NCBI GenBank assembly: GCA_905250115.1
Contig: CAJNOI010000101.1
Span: 242,482 to 306,481, forward strand
Origin: Adineta steineri
Taxonomy: Eukaryota; Rotifera; Eurotatoria; Adinetida; Adinetidae
Reading direction: 5' to 3'
DNA: 64,000 nt
A program made the translations under genes and the position numbers. Positions 47,672 through 58,860 of the stretch are shown piece by piece; positions within the stretch are counted from its first letter, which is position 1; the number at the start of each line of letters is the position of its first letter. The notes beneath the pieces are model-generated. The model was not told the origin of the DNA. It was given only the letters and a program-made list of their open reading frames with translations, and did not search any database.

Positions 47672-48730
47672 TCAATTCGCAGACAGGAGTCGATTAAACT
47701 CAGTAAAACAAATATCAAGATCCATTTGAAATTGACGTGCTTGATCTTCAGTAATTTCTTCAGCTGCATTCATATTTGTTAATATATTTAACCTAAAAAA
47801 AAGACAATATTCATAAAATAATTAAAATCTATATTGTATTTTACCAATATGGAATCTTTTCTCGACCAATATAATTCGATGGTATTAAATTCATTCTATT
47901 AATAACATCCAATAATTCACGAACATCAGTTTGGAGCTAGAAAAAATACTTTCAAATTTTTGTTTATATTATATTGTATTATACATACCATATCATTAGC
48001 TCGAATATTCAATCTCAGTTTATCCATAAGATTAATTATAAGCTATTTATTAAGAAGAAATTATAAGGAAGAAATTTTATAATTTAAATTTTTTTACCGC
48101 AACTGTTTCAGCAATAGCTTTGCCCATATTACCACGATCATCACGAATAGTTATAGGACGACCTTCACGAATACGTAATAAAGCTGCTGGACAATCAAGC
48201 TATAATATATATGAATATGAATATATAATGTACGATGTAAATAATTTTACTTTATATTTATGAGCAAACTCTTCAATTTGATTGAAATCACCTTCGATTT
48301 GACGAAATGCAGCTGAAAATTTAGCTAATAATTTTTCACAATGTTTTGTATATCTAAATAAGATTATTATTTAACAATTTCCATACACAAAAAAATACGA
48401 TTGTATTATACTCGGCTGATTCGACAACATCTCTTATATAAGCTTTTTCAAGTGCTTGTAATGTTGTTATGATCGAAAAAACATCAGCCATATTATCATA
48501 TCTATATTAAAATATCTCAATAAAGAAATAGTTAATTATTTCTTAAATTTTACCTTTCACGTTCACGTGGATTTTTCCAAAGACGAACTTCCTATTGCCA
48601 AAAGTTTGTTAAATATTAAACAGATAAATTGTTTCAGTTACTTACTTGATACATATCGGCTCCACCATGGTCTAAAATATGAAGAAATTTCAGGTTATGA
48701 ACAGAAATGTTTTTTAGACTTACTTGACAT
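47672..48730 (-). CDS. VPS28: VPS28, ESCRT-I subunit
   Basis: Nine exons, all in frame: 48730-48724 (7 bp), 48671-48646, 48591-48554, 48501-48412, 48353-48251, 48199-48098, 48042-47989, 47936-47845, 47792-47672; 210 residues (human 221). VPS28 holds ESCRT-I together with TSG101 and links it to ESCRT-II at endosomes. The N-terminal half matches the family: EVRLWKNPREREXYDNMA, LQALEKAYI, LDCPAALLRI and REGRPITIRDD. The C-terminal four-helix domain follows (LMDKLRLNIRANDMLQTDVRELL; IPYWLNILTNM) and ends FNRLLSAN where human has FNRFLHA. It lies 165 bp downstream of BRK1 on the same strand; an acceptor-like TTGTAG lies about 45 bp before its ATG. Confidence 0.95.
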
Positions 48731-48895
48731 AACTTATGGAAAACTGGATTGTTGAATAATATGAGATCTACAATAAGAATAATTTTCATTTTTAATGAGT
48801 ACAAAGAGAAAAAGAATGAGTTTTATATTATCGAGTTTGTTTATAACAAATATACAGAAGAAGAAAAAAAAATCTGACTACAAATAAAATGACGA
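48731..48895 (-). other. Short spacer BRK1-VPS28
   Basis: 165 bp between two same-strand genes. The minus strand reads ATTCTTATTGTAG about 45 bp before the VPS28 ATG, a good acceptor with no visible donor between the genes. Confidence 0.4.
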
Positions 48896-49288
48896 TTAAT
48901 TGAGTGTTTCGCCCTTGCTCACCTATAAGAGAAAAATTAAAAAATAACAAACAAAAAAACGCAGATCCTTTTTCTTTACCCTAGCTTCAAGATAATCAAC
49001 GTGTCGTTCAAGTGCTGTTAATTTCTCATTTAATATCGATAATCGATATCGGCATGAAGATTCTTAAATATATCAAAATAATCAATAATTAATAAAATTC
49101 AATCTAGTTAATTACTTACCAAATTGATTGAGGAAATCAACAAGACGTTTGATAGCTGTTGTTAATAATTGAATATCATCACGACGTTGCCAATCATCTT
49201 GAATATTGCGTCGAACCTCACTTGTTTCACCATTACTACCATTTTCACTTGGTGGCGATCGTAAACTACCCATGCCATAATGAGACAT
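48896..49288 (-). CDS. BRK1: BRICK1 (HSPC300), WAVE/SCAR complex subunit
   Basis: Three exons, 49288-49120, 49062-48980 and 48922-48896; 92 residues (human 75, so about 17 extra at the N-terminus, Ser/Gly-rich). The core matches BRK1 almost throughout: REIHQDW-like [49 protein letters not shown] and the terminal VSKGETLN (human VTKGETLT). It is one long helix that trimerises with WAVE and Abi in the complex that activates Arp2/3. The start is the first ATG in the exon. It is divergent from MOSMO and followed closely by VPS28. Confidence 0.95.
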
Positions 49289-49528
49289 TATTTCAACAAT
49301 TTTCTTCGATGTATGAATGATTCAGATCATCACATGTAAACTCTTATGGAAAACAAACAACAAAATGCGAATATTTTGATAGGTGATAGATGTCACTATG
49401 ATATTTTTCAATTGGATATAGACAAGAAACCAATCACAGGATCCTATTAACGCCTATATTATTACAATTATCAAAAGCGGATTTCAGTTTTTTTCAAGGA
49501 AAACATATCAATAATATATATAATCATC
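49289..49528. promoter_or_regulatory. Divergent promoter region BRK1 / MOSMO
   Basis: 240 bp between the BRK1 ATG (minus) and the likely MOSMO start (plus). No definable core element. The plus-strand frame is open from 49451 but contains no ATG before the CTG at 49529. Confidence 0.4.
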
Positions 49529-50383
49529 CTGGATCGACTCATCTTACTGTCCATTATTTTATTTGCTGCAGCCGGTCTACTTGTTCTCATTAGTATATCA
49601 AGACCACGATGGATTTTATCCGTCAATCCAGGTAAAAACATATATATTTTCGGAATGTTTATCATGTCATTCATTTGAAGTTTCTCTTCGTAAAAGAGTA
49701 TCGATTCATCTATGAGACAATATATCCACTGAAAAAATAATCTAATCATCTATTTTGTTTTTGTGAAATATGATATTCTGATAAAATATATTTGAGAGGA
49801 TTATTATCAATTAAAAAACTGATTTCTATATAAAAGTTCAGATTGAAAATGTGGTATAAATAAAACTTTTGTTTTTTTATAAATCTTAGGTGAGACATCT
49901 CTTGGTCTTATTGAGATGTGTATAACATCATCATCATCGTCAAATATCTATGAACAGAAATGTTTTATTCCACATCATGTTCGTTCAGTATGGATAATCT
50001 CATTTGGTTTAGCTATTGGTGCTCTTGGTCTTCTTACATTAACTATTCTTCTACTTCTTGCTTCACAACACACGGAGGCAGCTACTGTTGAATATGGTCG
50101 ACTTACTGGATTTGTTGCTAGTATGTATTTATTTAAATTTTCAGATAAAAAAAACATACATAATGATTTTTTTATTATTATTTATATAGTGATATTTTTA
50201 TGTCTTTCAACTGTTCTTTTTCCAATGGGTTTCGATTCTGAAATTATTGGAGGTTCACCATTTCAATTACCAGCTGATTTTCGTATAGGATCAAGTTATG
50301 TTGCATTCGTTGGTGGAACTTGGCTAAGCGTTCTTTCAGCATTAGTTGCAGGAAAAATGTGTTTACCACGATTTGTTACCTGA
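49529..50383 (+). CDS. MOSMO: MOSMO homologue (modulator of Smoothened), CTG at the start position
   Basis: Exons 49529-49631, 49890-50120 and 50190-50383; 175 residues (human 167). Four-helix claudin-like membrane protein. Matches to human MOSMO: the start (M)DRLILLS aligns with MDKLTIIS; the middle has PRWI and GETSLGLIEMC; the last exon has FPMGFDSEIIGG and IGSSYVAFV, then ends AGKMCLP as in the human protein. MOSMO works with the MEGF8-MGRN1 ubiquitin ligase to remove Smoothened from the cell surface. The codon at the conserved initiator Met is CTG, with A at -3 and G at +4, and there is no in-frame ATG up to the preceding stop. Either near-cognate initiation, an unseen upstream exon, or a lost start. 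Confidence 0.85.
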
Positions 50384-51569
50384 ATAATATTTTATATCTT
50401 CTATATGTACATAATAGATTTTCGTTTCTTTTTTAGTTTTATTTTATTTTTTGTTTTATACTTCATGATATTTTAGTAGATGCACTATATTTGAGATGAT
50501 ATTTAAAGATAGTAGCACCACTTCACTGGATACATTTGCTTTATGTAACTAAGTCAATTTATCTTTTTCTATTGATTTATGTGTATTCTAAGTTACGGTT
50601 TTTATTTGTTGTTGTTTATTTATCATAGAAACAAAGAAATTATTTAGTTTTTTTCAGTATTTTTTGCTGTATTAATCAAAATTTAGCATTCATAGATCTT
50701 ACGACTATCTGTATCATAAGGAGTTTAATTCAAGAATAAAATAATTCCAGTAGATCACCGTTTATTTTATTATATATCTTAGCATTCGAAACAATATAAA
50801 AGAGTTAATTTATATTATCAAACAAGAGAACACTCAACATGTTACCATTCTAAGAATTCAAACGGATTATTTCTAAAAATCGATAATTTAGTGTGCAATG
50901 TTTTCATCTACTAAGAAGACCAATATAGACTTTTCGACAACAAACAAATTAAGAAATAAATATTTTACATTTATTTTATTTATATTCGTTATGAACAAGG
51001 TTATTGTTTTTTAATTATTGTGTGGTTGAAGAAATACTTTTAGGAAGCAAGACAAGTAAGATAAGTTAAGAAATGTATATGATCACGGTGTTAATAATTA
51101 TTTCAAATACCTCATCAAATCTCATCTATCGCACTTTATGCCAAATCATACATGATCCATATTAGAAAAGATTTTCTTGAACATGATAGAGGTCAGTATG
51201 ATGTTCTTCTATAAGATATCGGCACGAACTTAATTGGATCACCATCTCACCGGTATCCATATGAATCATGAACACTAGATTTCGGTTCTTTCCTTTGTTT
51301 TCTAATAAAGAAAAGGTCTCCATATATATATAGTGATACTGAATTGACTCATTTTATTGTCCATTATTTTTCATTTGAAGTTTATCTGAGAATAATATAT
51401 TTACTGAGAAAATACTTTAATCATCGTAGAGATAATGAATTTTTTTCTGTGGAATATAATATTTTGATAAAATATATTTAATAGGATTAATTAGAATATA
51501 TTGAAAATATAAATCGTAGTTTCCAAATAATTGCAGTATATATAAAATAATAATTAATTTAAGATAGTC
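50384..51569. other. Spacer containing a MOSMO 5' relic
   Basis: 1.2 kb between MOSMO and the ORP gene. The relic at 51340-51510 is listed separately. The rest is AT-rich without recognisable genes. Confidence 0.45.
51340..51510 (+). pseudogene. Truncated duplicate of MOSMO exon 1 and intron 1
   Basis: 51345-51370 (GACTCATTTTATTGTCCATT and on) matches 49535-49560 in MOSMO exon 1 at about 23 of 26 bases. 51373-51500 then matches intron 1 at about 49670-49815, including TCTGATAAAATATATTT-like and CATTTGAAGTTT blocks. The helix-coding middle of exon 1 is missing. The copy also has CTG where MOSMO has its putative CTG start. The frame is broken at once (CTG AAT TGA). Non-functional remnant. Confidence 0.65.
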
Positions 51570-53248
51570 ATGTCATTTGATATAATGAAATCACGTCGAA
51601 AATTACCCGCTCCAATGCATGATCGATCATCTTACTCCATATTTTCTGTGATTAGACAAGCAATAGGAAAAGATCTGACTCGATTTTCTATACCTGTTAT
51701 TTGGAGTGGTATACAATCATTTTTTAAATGTATTTTACGAATATATTTGTTTTTGTATAGAACCTCTTAGTTTTCTTCAACGTTTGGCAGAATGTTTAGA
51801 ATATTCTTCATTACTTGATAGAGCTTCATTGGCGAATACATCAATCGAACGACTCCATTTAATAACAGCATTTGTTGTATCAACTCTTTCAAGTCATTTA
51901 GAACGATTGTCAAAACCATTTAATCCCCTACTTGGTGAAACATATGAATTAAAAAGTGAAGGTACTACACCATTTCATTTTATTGCTGAACAAGTTAGTC
52001 ATCATCCACCTATATCTGCATTGTATGTTCGTGGACAAAATTGGACTTTAACTGCAAATGTTGAACCGAAAGTAAAATTCCAAGGAACAAATGTAGTAGC
52101 TATAGCGCAAGGTTAGTAAATATTACACGCAATTAATATTGATGATAAGATTACTAAACTACGAAATAAATATAATCGTAATTCGCTGAGAATTTTACTT
52201 TTATCTAATTTCTATATATTTTAGGGCGATCTATACTACGAATTTACAAAAAATCTACATTGTCGCAATCAAGTTCTCAGTTATGTACCGACGAGAATGG
52301 TGAAGTAGAAGAATATACATGGACAACACCATCTGTTGTTATTCACAATATTTTATTTGGTCGTCTTTGGTGTGAATTTCAAGGAGAAATTGATTTAAAA
52401 CATGTACAATCCAATCAACATGCTGTTCTTACTATTAAATCACACTCGTGGTTTGCTTCGCAATCAACAAAAACAACTGATATGTTCAAATATAATGGAT
52501 ATATCTATGATGGTATTTTTCTTTCATTTTTTCTAGCATATAATTGAAGAATGTGTGTGTGTACAGATTAATATTCATTCAGTTACAATGTATTGATCAT
52601 TTCCTCAAATTCATAGTAACTATTTCGAAAATATTTGACTTCGCAACGATATTTTTATTTGAAGAGAAATTATTGAATCATATTAATAATATACCGTTGC
52701 GTTTATATTTAGGAAATGATAAGATCAGTGCATTTCATGGTAATTATGGTCATTGTTATTATGCTATCGATGATTTAAAAGATGTAGAAATAAAAACTTC
52801 ATCTTGTTGTTCTGCTCATGGTAATAATTGTCTTCATCTTAGTTCAGATCCAATATTATCACCATCATGTAATCTTATACTTACTCCATCATCTCGTCTC
52901 ATTTGGCACCGATCTTTTCCATCGATGACAGATAAAGAACTAGCATTAAGGCATCAATATTACTTTTTTACACCATTTACAATGTGTCTCAATGAACACA
53001 TCTTGTTATCTCATTTACCACCAACTGATTGTCGATTTCGTAAAGATATTCGATATCTTGAACAAGGTGATTTAGAAACTGCTTCAATTGAAAAACATCG
53101 CCTCGAAGAACAACAACGAGCTGATGCAAAAAAACGTGAAAACGGATATGAACCATTATGGTTTAAGAAAGATGACCAAGGTGAATACATATATACCGGT
53201 GAATATCAACGAAGAAACTTTGATCATTGCCCAAATCTTTTCTCTTAA
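51570..53248 (+). CDS. Oxysterol-binding protein-related protein (ORP1/2 type)
   Basis: Exons 51570-51708, 51761-52111, 52225-52512 and 52713-53248; 437 residues. The chain is essentially one ORD lipid-transfer domain: RRKLPAPM, EPLSFLQRLAE, KPFNPLLGETYE, the fingerprint EQVSHHPP, then WTTPSVVIHNILFGRLW, LPPTDCRFRKDIR and a final YQRRNFDHCPNLF. The start segment and LPAPM lead-in match human ORP1/ORP2. No PH domain, ankyrin repeats or FFAT motif is seen, as in short ORPs. ORPs exchange sterols and phosphoinositides at membrane contact sites; the conserved His pair contacts the phosphoinositide headgroup. The start is the first in-frame ATG. A further upstream exon cannot be excluded, but the upstream DNA is a MOSMO relic. 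Confidence 0.92.
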
Positions 53249-54330
53249 TTGTCTTCTCATTAATAATTGCTTTTTATAGATTCAGTTACTTCTATTTCGC
53301 TGCTGTACGAGAGTGTTATTTATTATTATTTTAGCAAAATTTATTCTTTGATTTATTAGGATCTTTTTAAAATAAATAAAAGAGAAAATATATTTTTCTT
53401 AGTCATCAAAATGAATGTCATGTAATATCTATATTCACAAAGATCTTTTTTATATGACCATACGACATTTCTTTTATCTAAATAATGTATAAGTCGCAAA
53501 TATCAATATCAGATAAGTGTGCAAATCAAATAAAAACATGTATCTATAAATTTCTTGAAAAATGGAAGATAGCGAAAGCATATGAAAATATATTGATTTT
53601 AGATGATAACTATGAATGAGACGAATTGTCATGAAGTATACATTTAGAATAGAAATTAAGTATTTTTATTACTTGTTTTTAATTATTTTCCTTAATCAAC
53701 GTATCAGTTTTTTTAGAATCACTGTGAAATTAATATTTTTTCTTTTATGATTGTATATGTTCTACGTTCGATCTTTTCGTATTAATATAAAGTTGCATGA
53801 AATGATATGTTCTCGATAAAGGTACTCCTCTTAAATATTTTTGTGTGCAATTAAATATTAGATAAATTCAAGTCAACACTGATTATGAGAATAATTAAGA
53901 TTTATAACAATAAATAAATATATAATACGCAAGGCCTCTCGAATTTCTGTTCAAGTGATGTGTGAAGAGAATTTTTGTAAATGCTATAATAAAACGATAT
54001 TAATCCATGTTATTAATATAGAAGATTATTGTAAGTGATGATACTAATGCAGAAGATATAATAAATGATAATATTAATGCAGAAGAATAGTTATTAATCT
54101 TGTGATTTTAACACGATAAATTTACAAAAAACTCAAGGAGGGTGGGTATGGTTGTCCCCAAGATATTGCTATAATATTGTCACATCCACATCCACACCCT
54201 CAAATAACAGCATATGTTAGAAGATTATTAATATGGTTCTTTATTATTTTGAAGAAAAAAAGATTATACTAAGAAATACAATAAACATATATATACAAGG
54301 TAAAATACAGTACATATTATTAAATTCAGT
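53249..54330. other. Convergent AT-rich spacer with foldback element
   Basis: Between the 3' ends of the ORP and NRPS-like genes. Contains a repeated AATATTAATGCAGAAGA-like stretch at 54010-54090 and the foldback at 54132-54203. No gene seen. Confidence 0.4.
54132..54203. repeat. Foldback with G-rich / C-rich telomere-like arms
   Basis: CTCAAGGAGGGTGGGTATGG at 54132-54151 faces CACATCCACATCCACACCCT at 54181-54200. The C-rich arm is the complement of the CTTGAGGGTGTGGATGTG motif found at 13799, so both belong to one family. Confidence 0.55.
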
Positions 54331-57300
54331 TTATGGATATCCATTAGTAAGAAATCCGGTATCATGCCAAAATTTAAGATATTTATGAATTAAATCCACA
54401 TTAATCGTTGGACATGAATGTAAATATTTTGATCGTGCTTCAGTTTTAACTGTTTCATATTCTGATATTTGAAATCCTGTTTTTGATGTAAAAAATGTAT
54501 CAAAAAATGATGAAAGTTTAACTAAAGCTGTTTCAGATTTTAACACCATGTCAAGCCATTCAGCTGGATTAACTATTCGAAAATGAAGACCAGCTTTTTT
54601 AAGATAATCAAGAAAAGTTGACCATGTTATTGAATGAGGATTAAGTACATGATGTACATCATCAGATTTTACATAATCCTGTAATGCTATATCAACAACT
54701 GATAATGCAGCAATATCAACTGGAATCCATCGTACATCTTGACCTTGACTTGGCATTTGACCAAGTTGACCACCACCAATACAGATGATTAATGAAACCA
54801 TTTCCGATGTATTCCATGCACCATTTATACTATCACCTGATACTTGACCAATACGATAAATATCAACTGGTAAATCTTCAATGAATAATAATTTTACAAA
54901 TAAAAAGAATATTTAACAAAAAAAGAAAACTTACTCCATAATTGTTTAGCTGCAGCACCAAGATGTTCACAAACATATTTACTTTGACCATAACCTTGTG
55001 CTATTGGAAGTTGTGGTCGTCGAATAAGAGGTTCCTCTTTAACAATAGGTATAATACCTGAACCTGACGAAGCTACACTTGAGATAAAATGAAAACGAGC
55101 ATTTGCTTTGCGTGCTAGTTTTAATAGATTAAATGTGCCAAGAATACCATCTTTTTCAAAATCACGAACAGTCATATTAAACTAAAAATAAATAATAATA
55201 ACAATACTTTTCTTCTAAATTTCACTCTACTTACATCCATACGATATGCTGAATGAACAATATCAGTAACTTCATTACATAATTGATTATATAAATCATA
55301 ATCTTGTCCTAAGAATCCTTCGGATAATGACATATTATCAAGAAGAACAACACGTTTATTATTTTCTTTGAATATATCAGTTGTTTGATAACGTTGTTCA
55401 TATTCTTTTATAATCCGACTTTTATCTTGACCACGGAAGAAACAGTAGACTTTTGATACTGAATCATGTTTTAATAAATCAAGAACAATCCATGAACCAA
55501 GTGAACCATTCGCTCCAGTAATCAAAAAAATTCGTTCTTTATTATTTTTTTTAATCGGATTTATTGGTGATGAATCATTTTTCATTAAATTAATATATCT
55601 ATCAATTAAATTTTCCGTAAGAACATAATGTTTAGGATCATTATTAATCGATTTTGTATTTATTTTATTATTTCTTAAAATTAATTCATCAACCATTGAA
55701 TCAATTGTTGAATATTCATATATAAAATTTAATGGAATTGAAGGAAATATCGAAGTTAATTCATTACGTAATTGAACAGCATGAAGAGAGTCAAATCCAA
55801 CATCAAATATAGATCTTGATGTATCAAAATCCTCATCAGAATATTTTATATTTAATTTAGTTAGTAATTCAAGAATATAATTTTTAAGTGAAGTTTGATT
55901 CCATTCTTGTTTATTATTTCCTTTTGATAATTCTGTATTTTGTTGATCTGGTTTAAGAAATTTTTCATATAGTTTATCAATTACATCAGCATAATCATTA
56001 TAAATTCGTTTACGCATTATCTAAATATATTTGATTGAAAGAATTTAGTTTTAATTTAAAACTATCAACTTACATTTCCTTTATCAGTAATAGATAAAGT
56101 TTTACTCATAGGTAAACATTTAATCATTTGACGAACTATTCTTGAATGATTTGGTGCTGTTTTATTAGCTGTTTGAACTGCTTCCCAAACAAGATCCGAG
56201 ATTTCATCATTGGAATAATTTTCAGCTTCTTCTCGATTTAATTCAATCAAGACACCAGTACATAAACGTTTATGACCAAAAACAGCAGCTCGTTTTACAA
56301 GAGGAGAAGCACATATATTGTGTTCCATAGGTAGAGCATTGGTTTTTTCACCATTTACATGAATTAATGTATCATCTTGACGACCTTCTATTCGATATTC
56401 ACCAGATCCAGGTGGATCTTCAATGAATACATCATTTGTTGAATAAGAACCATCAGGTTGATTAGCAATACCTGGTTGACAGAATGGATCATTAGGCAAA
56501 TGTACCAACTAAAAACATTCTCTTTTATTTAATTAAGAATCCTAAATAAATTACTTACAACATGATCATCTGGTCTAATCATAACAAAAGGCTTTCGACA
56601 TGCAGCAATTTTCATAAAATTATATCGTGTTATTGGTGAATTCAAATTATTCATCATCACCATACCCTAAATAAATTATATTAATATTATTACAAATCAA
56701 ATATTCATATCGATTTACAGTTTCTGTTGCTCCATAATTAGAAGTAATACGAATTCCATTTTCAACAAATTTACGCGCGATATGGTCTGATAAACTTGCA
56801 CCACCGTAAAAAATATGTTTCATTCGTTTTAATGGTTCATATGTAGCTGATTTATCAGATTCTAATTCATTTATAAGTTGTTCAAGAAAAACTGGTACAG
56901 AATAAATTTTATTGATTTGTTCGACTTGAATATTGGCCACAAGTTGTTTAGGAGTTGGTGGATAGATTTTTGATAGAGCAAGTGCATAGGTTGCTCCAGA
57001 CATCAAACAACCTACAGCTGTACATAATCCTGCTACATGGAATCTAAATATTAATATTAAACTATTGATAGTTTAGTAGTTTGATAGATGACTAGATACT
57101 TACAGCGCACCTAATGTAAGAACGACGTCACCTTCGTCCCGAAAGCCTTTATTGGCACTTGCTTGAACCTGATGAATGTAAAAAAGACCTCGATTTGTAA
57201 GACGAATTGGTTTTGGAAATGCTGTTGAACCCGAACTATAAATCGAAATTACCTTGTAGCACATCAGATAAAACAGAATTTTACTTACCTGTGCAAGATT

Positions 57301-57912
57301 AGTTGAATATTTTCAAGTGAATCTTTTTCTGTTCTATTGATTGGTTGTGAAGAATTATAATTCTTATTCCAATCAACATTTTCTAATGGAATTAACTTCA
57401 ATCCATCAAGTTCAATTTGAATTTGTCCTGATTCAATTACTAAATAGGATGCTCCGGTTGTTTTTATAAGATGTTCTAATGCTGCTTTGGAATTACGAAT
57501 TGATAATGGAAAAACGACAACACCTAATTTAACTAAGCCATAGAATGTTAGAAGATGATTAACTGAAGTATTGGCTAATAAACAAACAACAATTGATTTT
57601 TGTGAATTAGATGAAAGATCAATTTGTTTAGCATATTTATCAGCTAAATAATTTGCAATTCCATTAACTTGAGCAAATGTAGCCGACGCATAACGAAGTG
57701 GATCTGACGTAAGATCAGGATATAAAAGATGAGTTTTATCTGGGCGATTTTGAGCTTGATATTCAAGAAGTTCAGGAACTGATTTGTATGAAATATGAGC
57801 AAGTATATCGTTCTAAATAGATACCAAATAAAAAAGAAGTAAGATAATGTTAAGTAAATTTCTGTTGTTATTATTTCACTCAATAAAAATGTATTATAAA
57901 TTTTACCTGCAT
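54331..57912 (-). CDS. NRPS-like adenylation-carrier-reductase enzyme
   Basis: Nine exons: 57912-57907 (ATG CAG only), 57812-57289, 57235-57104, 57043-56719, 56666-56559, 56508-56074, 56020-55235, 55181-54935, 54875-54331; 1035 residues. AMP-binding domain: phosphate loop SSGSTAFPKP (177-186), SNYGATET (about 322-329) and GRQDD (about 407). Carrier domain: DVGFDSLHAVQL with the phosphopantetheine Ser at about 588. C-terminal NAD(P)-binding thioester reductase: TGANGSLGS (about 678-686) and the SDR-type YGQSK. The A-T-R order is that of Lys2-type aminoadipate reductase and fungal NRPS-like carboxylic acid reductases. It would activate a carboxylic acid, load it on the carrier and release it as aldehyde. 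No condensation domain. The substrate cannot be read by eye. The many short introns show it is at home in this genome. Confidence 0.9.
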
Positions 57913-58384
57913 ATTTTTTGTTTTATGTTTTTCAGTAGTGTGAATTGAATGAACGAAGGAACTGATATTCTAGCATGTTAACCAGGCTTTATATAGAGTA
58001 GAACGAAGGTCACAAAGAAAGAAAGAATAGCCACTTAACATTCGTAGTCAGAAGAAAGAGAGAGAGAGATATCATTTCTTCTGTTATATATAGTACGTTT
58101 AGTTCGAAAGGGTCATCGCAGACATTCACTGTTGATTAAATAGGTACTCGTACTTTTAGTTCGAAAGGGTCATCGCAAATATTCATTATCAGCTAAATAG
58201 ATACTCGTACTTTTATCGTTTTGACCGATAATTTTCTTTGATATATCTTTTAAATGCAATATTTCAGCGTGATTATCGATTGTTCAAATATTATCTTAAA
58301 CTGTTAAGAAAAAAAATATATATTGAAATCATGTGAATATAATTGTTAATGATGCGATATAATACTTTGTTGATTAATATTTTA
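57913..58384. other. Spacer upstream of the NRPS-like gene
   Basis: Promoter side of the NRPS-like gene; contains a GA-rich run (58043-58070) and the 57-bp tandem repeat listed separately. Confidence 0.4.
58093..58220. repeat. 57-bp tandem repeat, two units plus a partial third
   Basis: Units start at 58093, 58150 and 58207 with GTACKTTTA. The first two share TTTAGTTCGAAAGGGTCATC and differ at about ten positions. The third stops after the first dozen bases. Confidence 0.8.
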
Positions 58385-58860
58385 TTAATAATTCGATCGT
58401 CTGAATTTTTGAAATGATTCTCTAAATGTTTTCATATATAATTTTGAAGGAAAAACAAAAACAATAAAAATAAGCATTGATAGATTAAATGAAATAAAAT
58501 AACCAGAAAGATATAACCATGGATTATTGGAAACATCGACACATCCAGATATTAATGAAATAATTAATCGAGGCATTGAAAGTATAAGTAAAATCAGAGG
58601 ACTAATTATTAATTGTTTATGTTCAATAAATTGTTCAAGTATATGTCTTATATAAGTTCGTTTAGTTCGAGTTATTGATTTTTGTCTCGCTGTACCAAAA
58701 ACAATATAAAAAGCTGAAATAAAATTAGCAATAAATGGAGTAACAAGATGAAAAAATAGAATAGCTGTATTATAATCTTGAAGAGAACTAGAATAATTAA
58801 TAACACATAAAATACGATATTCCATTTCATATTTATCTGTATTAGTCAAAAGTAGTTTTT
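58385..58860 (-). pseudogene. C-terminal fragment of a 7TM receptor
   Basis: Frame of about 154 codons that aligns with the last three helices of the receptor at 17451: FHLVTPFIANFISA, then PLILLILSMPRLIISLIS, WLYLSGYFISF and a short basic tail. It has no ATG at a sensible place, an in-frame stop just upstream, and no LDLa/EGF part or helices 1-4 nearby. A truncated gene copy. Confidence 0.7.

Noticed and set aside
58100..58170. Link between the tandem-repeat GAAAGGGT and the MITE end CCCTTTC
   Set aside because: Only eight bases agree, with no shared flank; probably coincidence.
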